A DNA stretch of 17,158 nucleotides. Source: DATKHR01 sp035939575. Its GTDB lineage: Bacteria > Acidobacteriota > Vicinamibacteria > Vicinamibacterales > CAVVIG01. The number at the start of each line of letters is the position of its first letter. The stretch's first letter is position 1. The translations under genes were made by a program, and so were the position numbers. The notes beneath the pieces were generated by a model. The model did no database searches. It saw only the letters and a program-made list of their open reading frames with translations, and had not been told where the DNA came from. The stretch lies in NCBI GenBank assembly GCA_035939575.1, contig DASZFS010000095.1, forward strand, positions 1 through 17,158, read 5' to 3'. Below, piece after piece: positions 7,357 through 14,004 of this stretch.

Positions 7357-8081
7357 CCGGACAGAGTGGACAACCTGGACACACTCGACAACGTCCATGG
7401 GGTGTGCGCGTCGCTGTCATCGACAGCGGCGTCCACGCGCAGCATCCACATGTCAACGGGGTGGCGGGCGGGGTCGCGTTCGATTCCAGCGGCCGCGAGC
7501 ACGGTGACTACGTGGACCGCCTGGGGCACGGCACAGCCATCGCCGCGGCGATCCGCGATCAGGCGCCGGCCGCGGAGATCTTCGCCGTCAAAGTGTTCGA
7601 TCGGCAGCTTTCGACGCCCATCGGCCACCTCGTCCAGGCGATCGAGTGGGCGGCGCGCGAGGGGATGCACGTCGCGAACCTCAGCCTGGGCACCGCGCGA
7701 CGCGAGCACGCGGCAGCGCTACGTACTGCGATCGAGCTCGCAATCGCGCGTCACGTCCTTGTCGTCGCTGCGCGAGAAGACGACGGTGTGTTGTATTGGC
7801 CGGGCTGCCTGGAAGGAGTCCTGCCGGTTCAGGTGGACTGGACCTGCTCGCGCCGGGAGTTTCGCGTCGTTCAAATGGAGGGGCGTGCCGTCGTGCGAGC
7901 GTCCGGCCTGCCGCGGGAGATTCCGGGAGTGCCGCCCTCACGCAATCTCCACGGGGTCAGCTTCGCGGTGGCGAACACGACCGGCTGCGTCGCGCGGGTC
8001 ATGGAGGGGCTCGCCGACCGATCCCTGGAGGCGGTGCTTCAGCGGATCGCGAGGCGGGCCGAAGGCTCTGAGGCGGGCTGA
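7353..8081 (+). CDS. qhpE: Subtilisin-like serine protease, QhpC leader peptidase
   Basis: This is a small cytoplasmic S8-family protease (242 aa, no signal peptide) that in the known system removes the QhpC leader after cross-linking. The catalytic triad reads as Asp24 in VAVIDSGV, His59 in LGHGTAIA and Ser203 in GVSFAVAN (the canonical motif is GTSMA). NLSLG at 109-113 matches the substrate-binding strand. An oddity is that the block which normally holds the oxyanion-hole Asn (VVAAGN) reads VVAAREDDG at 137-145, so that Asn is absent or replaced. The start overlaps the qhpF stop (ATGA). The last nine codons and the stop lie in sequence that also occurs next to the second palindromic element at 17043-17070, so repeat DNA may have reshaped the C-terminus. 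Expression is as last gene of the operon, ending at the repeat that separates it from the convergent ankyrin gene. Confidence 0.92.
   Translation: MTGQSGQPGHTRQRPWGVRVAVIDSGVHAQHPHVNGVAGGVAFDSSGREHGDYVDRLGHGTAIAAAIRDQAPAAEIFAVKVFDRQLSTPIGHLVQAIEWAAREGMHVANLSLGTARREHAAALRTAIELAIARHVLVVAAREDDGVLYWPGCLEGVLPVQVDWTCSRREFRVVQMEGRAVVRASGLPREIPGVPPSRNLHGVSFAVANTTGCVARVMEGLADRSLEAVLQRIARRAEGSEAG
8056..8074 (+). repeat. 19-nt unit flanking the palindromic element (copy 1)
   Basis: GGGCCGAAGGCTCTGAGGC lies directly before the left arm of the palindromic element and inside the qhpE coding region. It matches 15 of 19 positions of the unit at 17043-17061, which stands in the same place before copy 2. The first nine bases of the arm itself (GGGCTGAAG) look like the start of another such unit, so the flank has a 19-nt period. 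Confidence 0.6.
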
Positions 8082-8196
8082 AGACTCATAGTCGCGTGCA
8101 GTTGCCTCGCCCCAAGATCAAGATTGTACAGGGCTGCAAGAGGTCGCCAGGACTCGAGGGCGTAGGCAACTGCACGCGACCATGAGTCTTCAGCCC
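8075..8196. repeat. Palindromic dispersed element, copy 1 (MITE/REPIN-like, 122 bp)
   Basis: Two 33-bp arms, 8075-8107 and 8164-8196, are inverted copies with a single mismatch (the A at 8090). They enclose a 56-bp centre. The centre starts CGCCCCAAGATCAAGATTG and ends TCGAGGGCGT, and both ends recur in copy 2 (17062-17158) while the middle 26-27 bases differ. The element covers the qhpE stop codon (8079-8081) and ends 8 nt before the ankyrin stop codon. It therefore fills the space between convergent genes and, if transcribed, would fold into a long hairpin able to end or stabilise both transcripts. No transposase is encoded. A non-autonomous mobile palindrome such as a REPIN or MITE is the best description; the class is inferred. 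Confidence 0.85.
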
Positions 8197-8204
8197 CATT
8201 CCGA

Positions 8205-9980
8205 TCAGCAGGAGACGCAGCGGTGGTTGTTTTTCGCACCGAGGCCTTCGAGCAGCTTGATCGTCTCGGGGTACGGCTGCGTGCGCTGGACCGGCCCGTT
8301 GGCCATGTCGACGGTTGTCTGGCCGGTCCGATTGACCGCCTTGACGTCGGCGCCTTTCGAGACGAGATAGAGAATCATGTCGTTGTCGCCGCGCGCCGCG
8401 GCGTTGTGCAGTGCCGTGTTGCCGTCGGCGTCCTGGGCGTTGACGTCCACGTGGATCTCTTCGACGAGGAACTTCACGGCCTCGAGCATGCCGGTCGGCG
8501 CGAAGCGATGGGCGTTGGCGGCAAAGCCTTCGCCGTATCCTGAGCCGGCCGCGGCGACGAGCGGCGGGATATCTGGCCCGCCGGTGGGGACGGGCGGGCG
8601 CCCGGTGCCGTCCCGGCTGGCGTCGCCGCTGCGCGTGCCACCCTGCTGGAAGCGGTTGTTCACGGGTGGCTTCATCGTGGCGATGTTGGGATCGGCGCCG
8701 TACTCGAGCAGCAGCTTCATCGCGGCGATGTCGCTTGCGTACGCGGCGCGCCAGAACGGCGTGGCGCCGGTTTCGTCGACGCGCAGCAGATCGAAGTTGT
8801 ATTGCGTGTACCAGATCTTCCTGCGGACGCGCGCGTTCACGTCGGCGCCCTTGTCGAGCAGCGCTTTCATGAAGTCGAGGTACGTGATCTGCTGTTGGAG
8901 CTGGGCGCGCGGCTGCGGATAGAACATGCGCGGAGCCCACTCGAGGTTGAGCGCGCCGTAGAGCGCCGTCATGCCGGACTGGCTGGCGATATTCGGGTTC
9001 GCGCCGTGATCCAGGAGGTACTTCGCCAGATCGAACTGGCCGTTGATGGCTGCCATGACGAGCGCGGTCGTCCCGTCGGCAGTCGCGACGTTCACGTCGG
9101 CGCCCGATTCGACGAGCGTCTGCGCGGTGCGCATCGCTCCCTGCCGCGTGGCGAAATGCAGCGCCGTCAGGCCGCCCTGCTTGCCGATGAGCTCGTTGAA
9201 GGCGTACGGACGCGTCGCGCCGGCGACCCCGTCACGCGCGGTCGGCGCCTGGAAGGCGCCGGGCTCCGGAGGGAGGGGCGCATTCCCGGTTCGAGCCGCC
9301 GATTCGGCGTTTTGTTTGTCGCGGATTTCCCGTTGCAGGTCGTCTTCCGGCGCGGTGATCTTCGCGAGGTCCACGACCTTGCTGGACGTTGCAGCAATCG
9401 CCCCGTGCTGGAGGAGCACGCGCGCGACCTCCGCTCTGTCGAGCGCCGCCGCGAACATCAGCGCGGTCTCGCCGTTTGCCGATTCAGTCGTGTTCGGGTC
9501 CGCGTGATGGTCGAGCAGCGTTTTCACGGCGTCGGTCTGCCCCGCTGACGCCGCGAGCATCAGCGGCGTCGCGCCGGTCGCGGTTGCCGCGCCGACAGCG
9601 GCGCCGGCCGCCACGAGCGCGTTGATGACGGCGGTCGAGCCTGACTGGCTGGCGAGGTGGAGCGGCGTATAGCCGCCCAGCCGTGTCGTGGCGCGCACGT
9701 TCGCGCCCGCATAGAGCAGCACCCCGGCGAGGTCCGCGTCGCCTTGCATCGCGGCCCAATGCAGCGCGGTCATGCCGTCGCCCTGCGCGGCGTTGACGTC
9801 GCCCCCCTGGCGGAGGAGCGATCGGACCGCCTGCGCGTCCTTGTGCATGGCCGCCTCCGCGACCGGCGCTGTGGGCTCGGGGGCGGCGCCGTTGACGACA
9901 GCGACAACGCCGGCGACGTTGACGAGGTTGACGGCAGCGGCCAGCGCCGAGAGGCAGACGAAACTGATGATCTTGTTCAT
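8205..9980 (-). CDS. Secreted ankyrin-repeat protein
   Basis: This is a 591-aa protein with an N-terminal hydrophobic signal-like segment (about residues 4-32, cleavage possible near VVNGAA), so probably periplasmic. Ankyrin repeats are obvious: GMTALHWAAMQGD (69-81), GYTPLHLASQSGS (103-115), GATPLMLAASAGQ (136-148), GETALMFAAALDR (170-182), then after a charged/Pro-rich linker (about 203-265) LTALHFATRQG, GTTALVMAAINGQ, GMTALYGAL, GATPFWRAAYASD and NTALHNAAARGD, with typical GADVN/GADPN turns. A second Gly/Pro-rich linker is at about 440-470. The role is unknown; ankyrin repeats bind proteins. Its ATG overlaps the stop of the DUF1552 gene (ATGA), making it the last gene of a leftward three-gene operon. 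The C-terminus ends in RCVSC, a possible thiol pair. The gene ends 8 nt from the palindromic repeat. Confidence 0.9.
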   Translation of the reverse strand: MNKIISFVCLSALAAAVNLVNVAGVVAVVNGAAPEPTAPVAEAAMHKDAQAVRSLLRQGGDVNAAQGDGMTALHWAAMQGDADLAGVLLYAGANVRATTRLGGYTPLHLASQSGSTAVINALVAAGAAVGAATATGATPLMLAASAGQTDAVKTLLDHHADPNTTESANGETALMFAAALDRAEVARVLLQHGAIAATSSKVVDLAKITAPEDDLQREIRDKQNAESAARTGNAPLPPEPGAFQAPTARDGVAGATRPYAFNELIGKQGGLTALHFATRQGAMRTAQTLVESGADVNVATADGTTALVMAAINGQFDLAKYLLDHGANPNIASQSGMTALYGALNLEWAPRMFYPQPRAQLQQQITYLDFMKALLDKGADVNARVRRKIWYTQYNFDLLRVDETGATPFWRAAYASDIAAMKLLLEYGADPNIATMKPPVNNRFQQGGTRSGDASRDGTGRPPVPTGGPDIPPLVAAAGSGYGEGFAANAHRFAPTGMLEAVKFLVEEIHVDVNAQDADGNTALHNAAARGDNDMILYLVSKGADVKAVNRTGQTTVDMANGPVQRTQPYPETIKLLEGLGAKNNHRCVSC

Positions 9981-11392
9981 GACGACTGGACCATGTTCAG
10001 GTCGAGTGTGCCGGCGCTATCGCCGAACGTGTCGCTCTCGATGCCGAGCATCTGCAACGCGGAGAGCATCGCGTTGGCCATCGGCGTTCCGTCGGCGGCC
10101 TTCACGTGCAGGTTGCCCTTGAGGCGCCCGCCGGCGTGGCCGGCGAAGAACAGCGGGCACCGCTTGTGGTTGTGGACGTTCGGGTTCCCCATCGGCGAGC
10201 CATACATGATGAGGGAGTTGTCCAGCAGGCTGCCGTCGCCGTCGGGCGTGTTCTTCAGCTTCTCGAAGAAGTAGGGAAGCAGCCCCACGTGGTACTTGTT
10301 GATCTTGGCGAACTCGAGAATCCGATCGTCCCGGTCGTTGTGGTGCGACGCGATATGGAAGCCGGTGGTCACGCCGGCGTCCTTGAACACGCGGTTCGAG
10401 ACGTCACGGCTCAACTTGAACGCGAAGACGCGCGTGATGTCTGCCGCGAACGCGACCGCCTGCAGGTCGAACATCAGCCGGACATGCTCGTCGTAGGCGT
10501 CCGGCACGCCGATCGGCGCGGCGGGCATCTCGCGCGTCTCGCCGCTCGAGTTCAAGGCCTCCACCTTCTGAATCCGCCGCTCGATCTCGCGCACGTCCTC
10601 CAGGTAGTCGCCCAGGCGGGCGCGGTCGGCGGGGCCCAACGTGCCCTTCAGCTGACCGACCGAGTCGGTCACCCAGTCGAGAATGCTGCGATCGCGGCGC
10701 CGCCGCGTGGCGCGCGCCTCCGGCGTGGCGCCGACGCCGAAAAGCTGGTCGAAGACGGCGCGCGGGTCGCGGATCATCGGCAGCGGCTGGTCGGGGACGT
10801 TCGGGTTCCCCGATCCGATCCAGCTGATCGAGTCGGTATAGGCGCACGAGTAGCCGTAGAAGCAGCCGCCCGCCTGGTCCACGTTCTCGATGCACAGCTG
10901 CATCGAGGGAATGGCGGTGTCCTGCCCGAATTTCTGCGCGCAAATCTGATCGAACGATGTCCCGGCGTGGACATCTGAGCCCTGCGTCTGGTGGGGATGC
11001 GCCTGCGTCAGGAACACCGCCGCGGACCGGAAGTGGTCGCCCCCGATCTCGGGCGGGATGAACGCTTCGGCGTTGCGCACGTCGGTGTTGCTGACGATGG
11101 TCAGGTACTTGCGGTACGGCTCGAGCGAGGCGAGGCTGGTCGGGCTGAGGTCGAACGCCGCCCCGACGTCGGCGGGCGACCAGAGGTTCCGCTTCGCGCC
11201 GAAGTTCGTGCTGCCTGCCGCTCCGTGGACCATCTCCATCGCGACGACCCGGACGCGGCGTGAGCCGGTTGCCGCGTCGCGCGCCCAGGCAGTGCCGGCT
11301 GGAAGCATCGCGTCGAGAAAAGGCAGGGCCATGGTGACGCCGATCCCTTTCAGAACCGCGCGTCGAGGCAGGTGTCGCTTCGTGATGTACAC
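9977..11392 (-). CDS. DUF1552 family protein, Tat-exported
   Basis: This is a 471-aa protein of the DUF1552 family, whose biochemical role is not established to my knowledge. The N-terminus carries a twin-arginine-like signal (RHLPRRAVLKG, then a hydrophobic stretch with LPFLDAMLP and AWA near residue 36), typical of this family and suggesting export of a folded protein. Other family-like stretches are VAMEMVHGAAGSTNFG, LTQAHPHQTQG, HVRLMFDLQAVAFAADITRV and NSLIMYGSPMGNPNVHNH. The last resembles the end of sulfatase-like/DUF1501 proteins, though I cannot assign an activity. The start is GTG at 11392, preceded by AGGAG about 10 nt upstream; the gap to the upstream DUF1592 gene is 13 nt. The pairing with a DUF1592 protein is a recurrent neighbourhood in Planctomycetes and Acidobacteria and suggests a joint extracytoplasmic function. 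Confidence 0.93.
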   Translation of the reverse strand: MYITKRHLPRRAVLKGIGVTMALPFLDAMLPAGTAWARDAATGSRRVRVVAMEMVHGAAGSTNFGAKRNLWSPADVGAAFDLSPTSLASLEPYRKYLTIVSNTDVRNAEAFIPPEIGGDHFRSAAVFLTQAHPHQTQGSDVHAGTSFDQICAQKFGQDTAIPSMQLCIENVDQAGGCFYGYSCAYTDSISWIGSGNPNVPDQPLPMIRDPRAVFDQLFGVGATPEARATRRRRDRSILDWVTDSVGQLKGTLGPADRARLGDYLEDVREIERRIQKVEALNSSGETREMPAAPIGVPDAYDEHVRLMFDLQAVAFAADITRVFAFKLSRDVSNRVFKDAGVTTGFHIASHHNDRDDRILEFAKINKYHVGLLPYFFEKLKNTPDGDGSLLDNSLIMYGSPMGNPNVHNHKRCPLFFAGHAGGRLKGNLHVKAADGTPMANAMLSALQMLGIESDTFGDSAGTLDLNMVQSS

Positions 11393-11405
11393 GTCCGCTG
11401 GTCTC

Positions 11406-13829
11406 CTACTGTTTGCTGGCGGTCACGGTCTCGGCCGCCGCCGGCCCGCGCATCTGGAACGCCGGGCTGTTCACGATGCCATTGACGAACGCGGAGATGC
11501 GGTAGTCGCTTTTCGCCGCGTCGCGCACGACCCGACGGACGGTCGGCATGTCCGAGTACTCGACCCGACGTCCGAGAGCGTACGTCATCAGGTTTTCCGT
11601 GAACGTCTGGAGAAAGACGTCCTGGTGCTTCAGGATTGCCGCGCGCAGGCCCGCCGGACCTTCGAGCTTCGTGCCGTCGTACATCACGCCCGCGGCATCC
11701 ACCGGGAAGCCGTTGTCCTTGATCCGCCACCGGCCCGTCGGATCGAAGTTCTCGAGTGCGAGACCCAGGGGATCGATCACCCGGTGACACGACGCGCACT
11801 GCGGGTTCTTCCGGTGCTCTTCCATTCGCTCGCGGACGGTTAGAACCTTGCCCCCCGCAGTAGCGCTGGTCGCTTCGAGTGCCGGGACGTTCGGCGGTGG
11901 CGGCGGCGGGGGCGATCCGAGCAGCACCTCCATGATCCACTTGCCGCGCATGACGGGCGATGTGCGATCGGCGACCGACGTCAGCATGAGGATGCTGCCC
12001 TGCCCGAAGAGGCCGCGCCGGTACTCGGGCACGGCAACACGCCGGAACGCGTTGCCGCTGATGTTTGGGATGCCGTAGTGCCGGGCGACGCGCTCATTGA
12101 CGTATGTGTAGTCGGCCGTCAGCAGGTCGAGGACGCTGCGGTCTTCGCGGACAATGCTGTCGAAAAAGAGCTCGGTCTCGCGGACGAAGGCTTCGCCCAG
12201 CGTGTGGTCGTAGTACGGGTAGAGGACGGCGTCGGGCAGCATCCCGTCTACGTCGTTCAGCCGCAGCCACTGCGCCGCGAACCGCGTGGACAGCGCCTCA
12301 GCCTGTGGATCGGCGAGCATGCGCTTGACCTGCCTCGCCAGCGCCGTTGGCTCCGCGGGGGCGCCGGGCGCCGCGAGCCTGCCGCGCGTGGCCGCCGACA
12401 TCAGATCCGCGTCGGGCGGGCCGCCCCAGAGGAAGAAGGAGAGCCGCGACGCGAGCTCGATGTCGCCGATTCGCGTCACGCCCGATGCGCCGCCGGCGCC
12501 GGCACGCGACGTCATCGGTTCGAGTCTGAACACGAACTGCGGGCTGGCCAGCATCGCCTCGATGGTCGATGCCACGCCGTATTCGAAATTGCGGGTGGTG
12601 AGCCCCTCTTCGTAGAAGCGCATCAGGCCCTTGAAGTCACTGTCGGTCAGCGGCCGGCGGAACGCCTGCGTCCCCAGCGTCCTGACGATCTGCGCGGCGC
12701 ATGCGCTCTCCTCACCTGCGGCGGTCGGGCGGCAGCTGAAGATCTTGTGCCGGCTCGCGGTTTCGGAGACCCCCGTAACGCGCTCAGGGCCGACGACGCT
12801 CAGGTCTTTGAGGTGGGGCAGCGTCGTGATGCCATAGGCAACGCCGATCTGCGTATCGGCCAGCGTCTGGTCGACCGGCGCGATCAGGTCGTTCACCGGC
12901 CCTTCGAACCGCTGCAGGAACGCGGCGGTGACGCGGTGCGCGCCGGCCGTCACGTGGATCCCCGGCGTTTTCAGCGTCAGGCCGGTTGTCACTTCAGCCA
13001 TCCGGGGGTCGATGCTCAGCAGGGCGTGGCGCTCACCGTCGATGGACACTTCGATCTGCTCGCCAGACGTCGGGCCGCCGTAGAGGAAGCCGTCGGCGTT
13101 GCCATGCAGCTCCATGCGGAACAGGTAGTCGCCGTCGGCCGGGAATGTGTGGATCACCGAGATGCCGCCGCGCGTGCCCAGCGGCGCGCCGTCCACGCGG
13201 CGCAGCTGCGACGCGGTCTTTGGAACCCGGTAGTGGGTTTCGGCGATGCCTGCGTCGGGATCGCCGACGGCGAGCGCCGTCACCTGGCTTGCCGCGCGCA
13301 GGTATCCGTCCATCAGGGCGGGGGAGAACGCCTGCGAGTCGGCGACGTTGTCGAATCCCTGGCTGATCGTGTCGGGCGGCAGGAACGCGCTCACGTCGAC
13401 GTCCACGTCGAGGAGCTCCTTCACCGCGCGCCGGTACTCGGCTCGGTTCAGCCGTTGAAACGGACGCCACCCGGGGTTGGGGTGCGCCGTCGCGGCGGCG
13501 TCGAGGCGCGTCTCGAGCGCCTCGGCGAGCGCGGTCAGCGCCGCAGGCTCAGGACGCCGGGCCCCGGGCGGCGGCATCATTCCCGCCCGCAGCTTGCGAA
13601 TCATCTTCTCGGCGACCGCGGCGTGGTCACCGTCTGCGGCTGCCTTCGTGGCCTCAAAGGCGGCCAGCGACAACTGGCCCGCTTTGCCCTTGTCGCTGTG
13701 ACAGCCAGCGCAGTACTGCCTGACGAGCGCCGTCTGCGGATCGACAGTGGGGGCCTCCGGCTGAGCCGCCCCCAGCGGCGCGAGCGCCGCGAGCGCGACG
13801 GCGGGGGCCATGAACGCGAATTTATTCAT
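11406..13829 (-). CDS. Secreted cytochrome c-type protein of the DUF1592 multidomain family
   Basis: This 807-aa exported protein has the multidomain layout of planctomycete-type cytochrome c proteins (DUF1587-DUF1595-DUF1592-DUF1588-DUF1585). A signal peptide covers residues 1-22 (cleavage near LGAAQ). A heme-type CAGCH motif is at 40-44, followed by LNRAEYRRAVKELLDVDVD (DUF1587-like), a carbohydrate-binding-like beta region with the FPADGDYLFRMEL stretch, and FRRPLTDSDFKGLMRFYEEG (DUF1595-like). Then come LASPQFVFRLEP and ASRLSFFLWGGPPDADLM (DUF1592-like), the Pro-run region and RMEEHRKNPQCASCHRVIDP with a second CxxCH at 678-682 (DUF1588-like), and a C-terminal DUF1585-like part. The function is unproven; heme binding at both motifs is plausible. 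It is the first gene of the operon. GAGG abuts the ATG directly, too close to serve as a ribosome site for it, and a -10-like TATACT lies just upstream, so a leaderless mRNA is possible. Confidence 0.93.
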   Translation of the reverse strand: MNKFAFMAPAVALAALAPLGAAQPEAPTVDPQTALVRQYCAGCHSDKGKAGQLSLAAFEATKAAADGDHAAVAEKMIRKLRAGMMPPPGARRPEPAALTALAEALETRLDAAATAHPNPGWRPFQRLNRAEYRRAVKELLDVDVDVSAFLPPDTISQGFDNVADSQAFSPALMDGYLRAASQVTALAVGDPDAGIAETHYRVPKTASQLRRVDGAPLGTRGGISVIHTFPADGDYLFRMELHGNADGFLYGGPTSGEQIEVSIDGERHALLSIDPRMAEVTTGLTLKTPGIHVTAGAHRVTAAFLQRFEGPVNDLIAPVDQTLADTQIGVAYGITTLPHLKDLSVVGPERVTGVSETASRHKIFSCRPTAAGEESACAAQIVRTLGTQAFRRPLTDSDFKGLMRFYEEGLTTRNFEYGVASTIEAMLASPQFVFRLEPMTSRAGAGGASGVTRIGDIELASRLSFFLWGGPPDADLMSAATRGRLAAPGAPAEPTALARQVKRMLADPQAEALSTRFAAQWLRLNDVDGMLPDAVLYPYYDHTLGEAFVRETELFFDSIVREDRSVLDLLTADYTYVNERVARHYGIPNISGNAFRRVAVPEYRRGLFGQGSILMLTSVADRTSPVMRGKWIMEVLLGSPPPPPPPNVPALEATSATAGGKVLTVRERMEEHRKNPQCASCHRVIDPLGLALENFDPTGRWRIKDNGFPVDAAGVMYDGTKLEGPAGLRAAILKHQDVFLQTFTENLMTYALGRRVEYSDMPTVRRVVRDAAKSDYRISAFVNGIVNSPAFQMRGPAAAETVTASKQ

Positions 13830-13837
13830 CCTCGTAA

Positions 13838-13843
13838 AGTATA
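13838..13843 (-). promoter_or_regulatory. Candidate -10 box for the DUF1592-DUF1552-ankyrin operon
   Basis: Read on the minus strand this is TATACT, a close match to the sigma-70 -10 consensus, ending 8 nt before the ATG of the DUF1592 gene. No convincing TTGACA box stands 16-18 nt further upstream. If used, transcription would begin at or within a base or two of the ATG. Confidence 0.35.
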
Positions 13844-13882
13844 CGGCCTTTTGCGGTTATGGCTCGATTAGAAGAATTAACT

Positions 13883-13897
13883 GGACCCGACGGGTCC
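13883..13897. promoter_or_regulatory. Perfect small palindrome in the divergent intergenic region
   Basis: GGACCC and GGGTCC are separated by GAC. This perfect 6-bp inverted repeat lies in the 175-bp space (13830-14004) between the divergent DUF1592 operon and the TonB receptor gene. It could be an operator seen by a dimeric regulator or a small hairpin; the function is inferred only from position. Confidence 0.35.
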
Positions 13898-13929
13898 CAC
13901 GCCCGTATCGTCGCGTCAAGATTACAGAT

Positions 13930-13949
13930 GGAGGCCACCCGGCGCCTCC
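13930..13949. promoter_or_regulatory. Second palindrome upstream of the TonB receptor gene
   Basis: GGAGGC and GCCTCC are separated by 8 nt, a 6-bp inverted repeat 55 nt before the receptor ATG and just before the candidate -10 box at 13963. Its place is suited to control of the receptor promoter, but no known operator is recognised. Confidence 0.3.
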
Positions 13950-13962
13950 AAGTTACACACGC

Positions 13963-13968
13963 TACAAT
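13963..13968 (+). promoter_or_regulatory. Candidate -10 box of the TonB receptor gene
   Basis: TACAAT lies 36 nt before the ATG at 14005. The leader would be about 30 nt and contains the ribosome site GAGGTGA at 13991-13997. No good -35 hexamer is visible at the right spacing; the palindrome at 13930-13949 occupies that place, so activation by a regulator or another sigma factor is possible. Confidence 0.35.
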
Positions 13969-14004
13969 CGTTGCGCTTCCTAAAACTCGAGAGGTGAAGA
14001 AGGT

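Noticed and set aside
12078..13871. Open plus-strand frame of 597 codons opposite the DUF1592 gene
   Set aside because: The translation is Arg/Ala/Val-rich without recognisable domains, while the minus-strand protein has clear family motifs over the full length.
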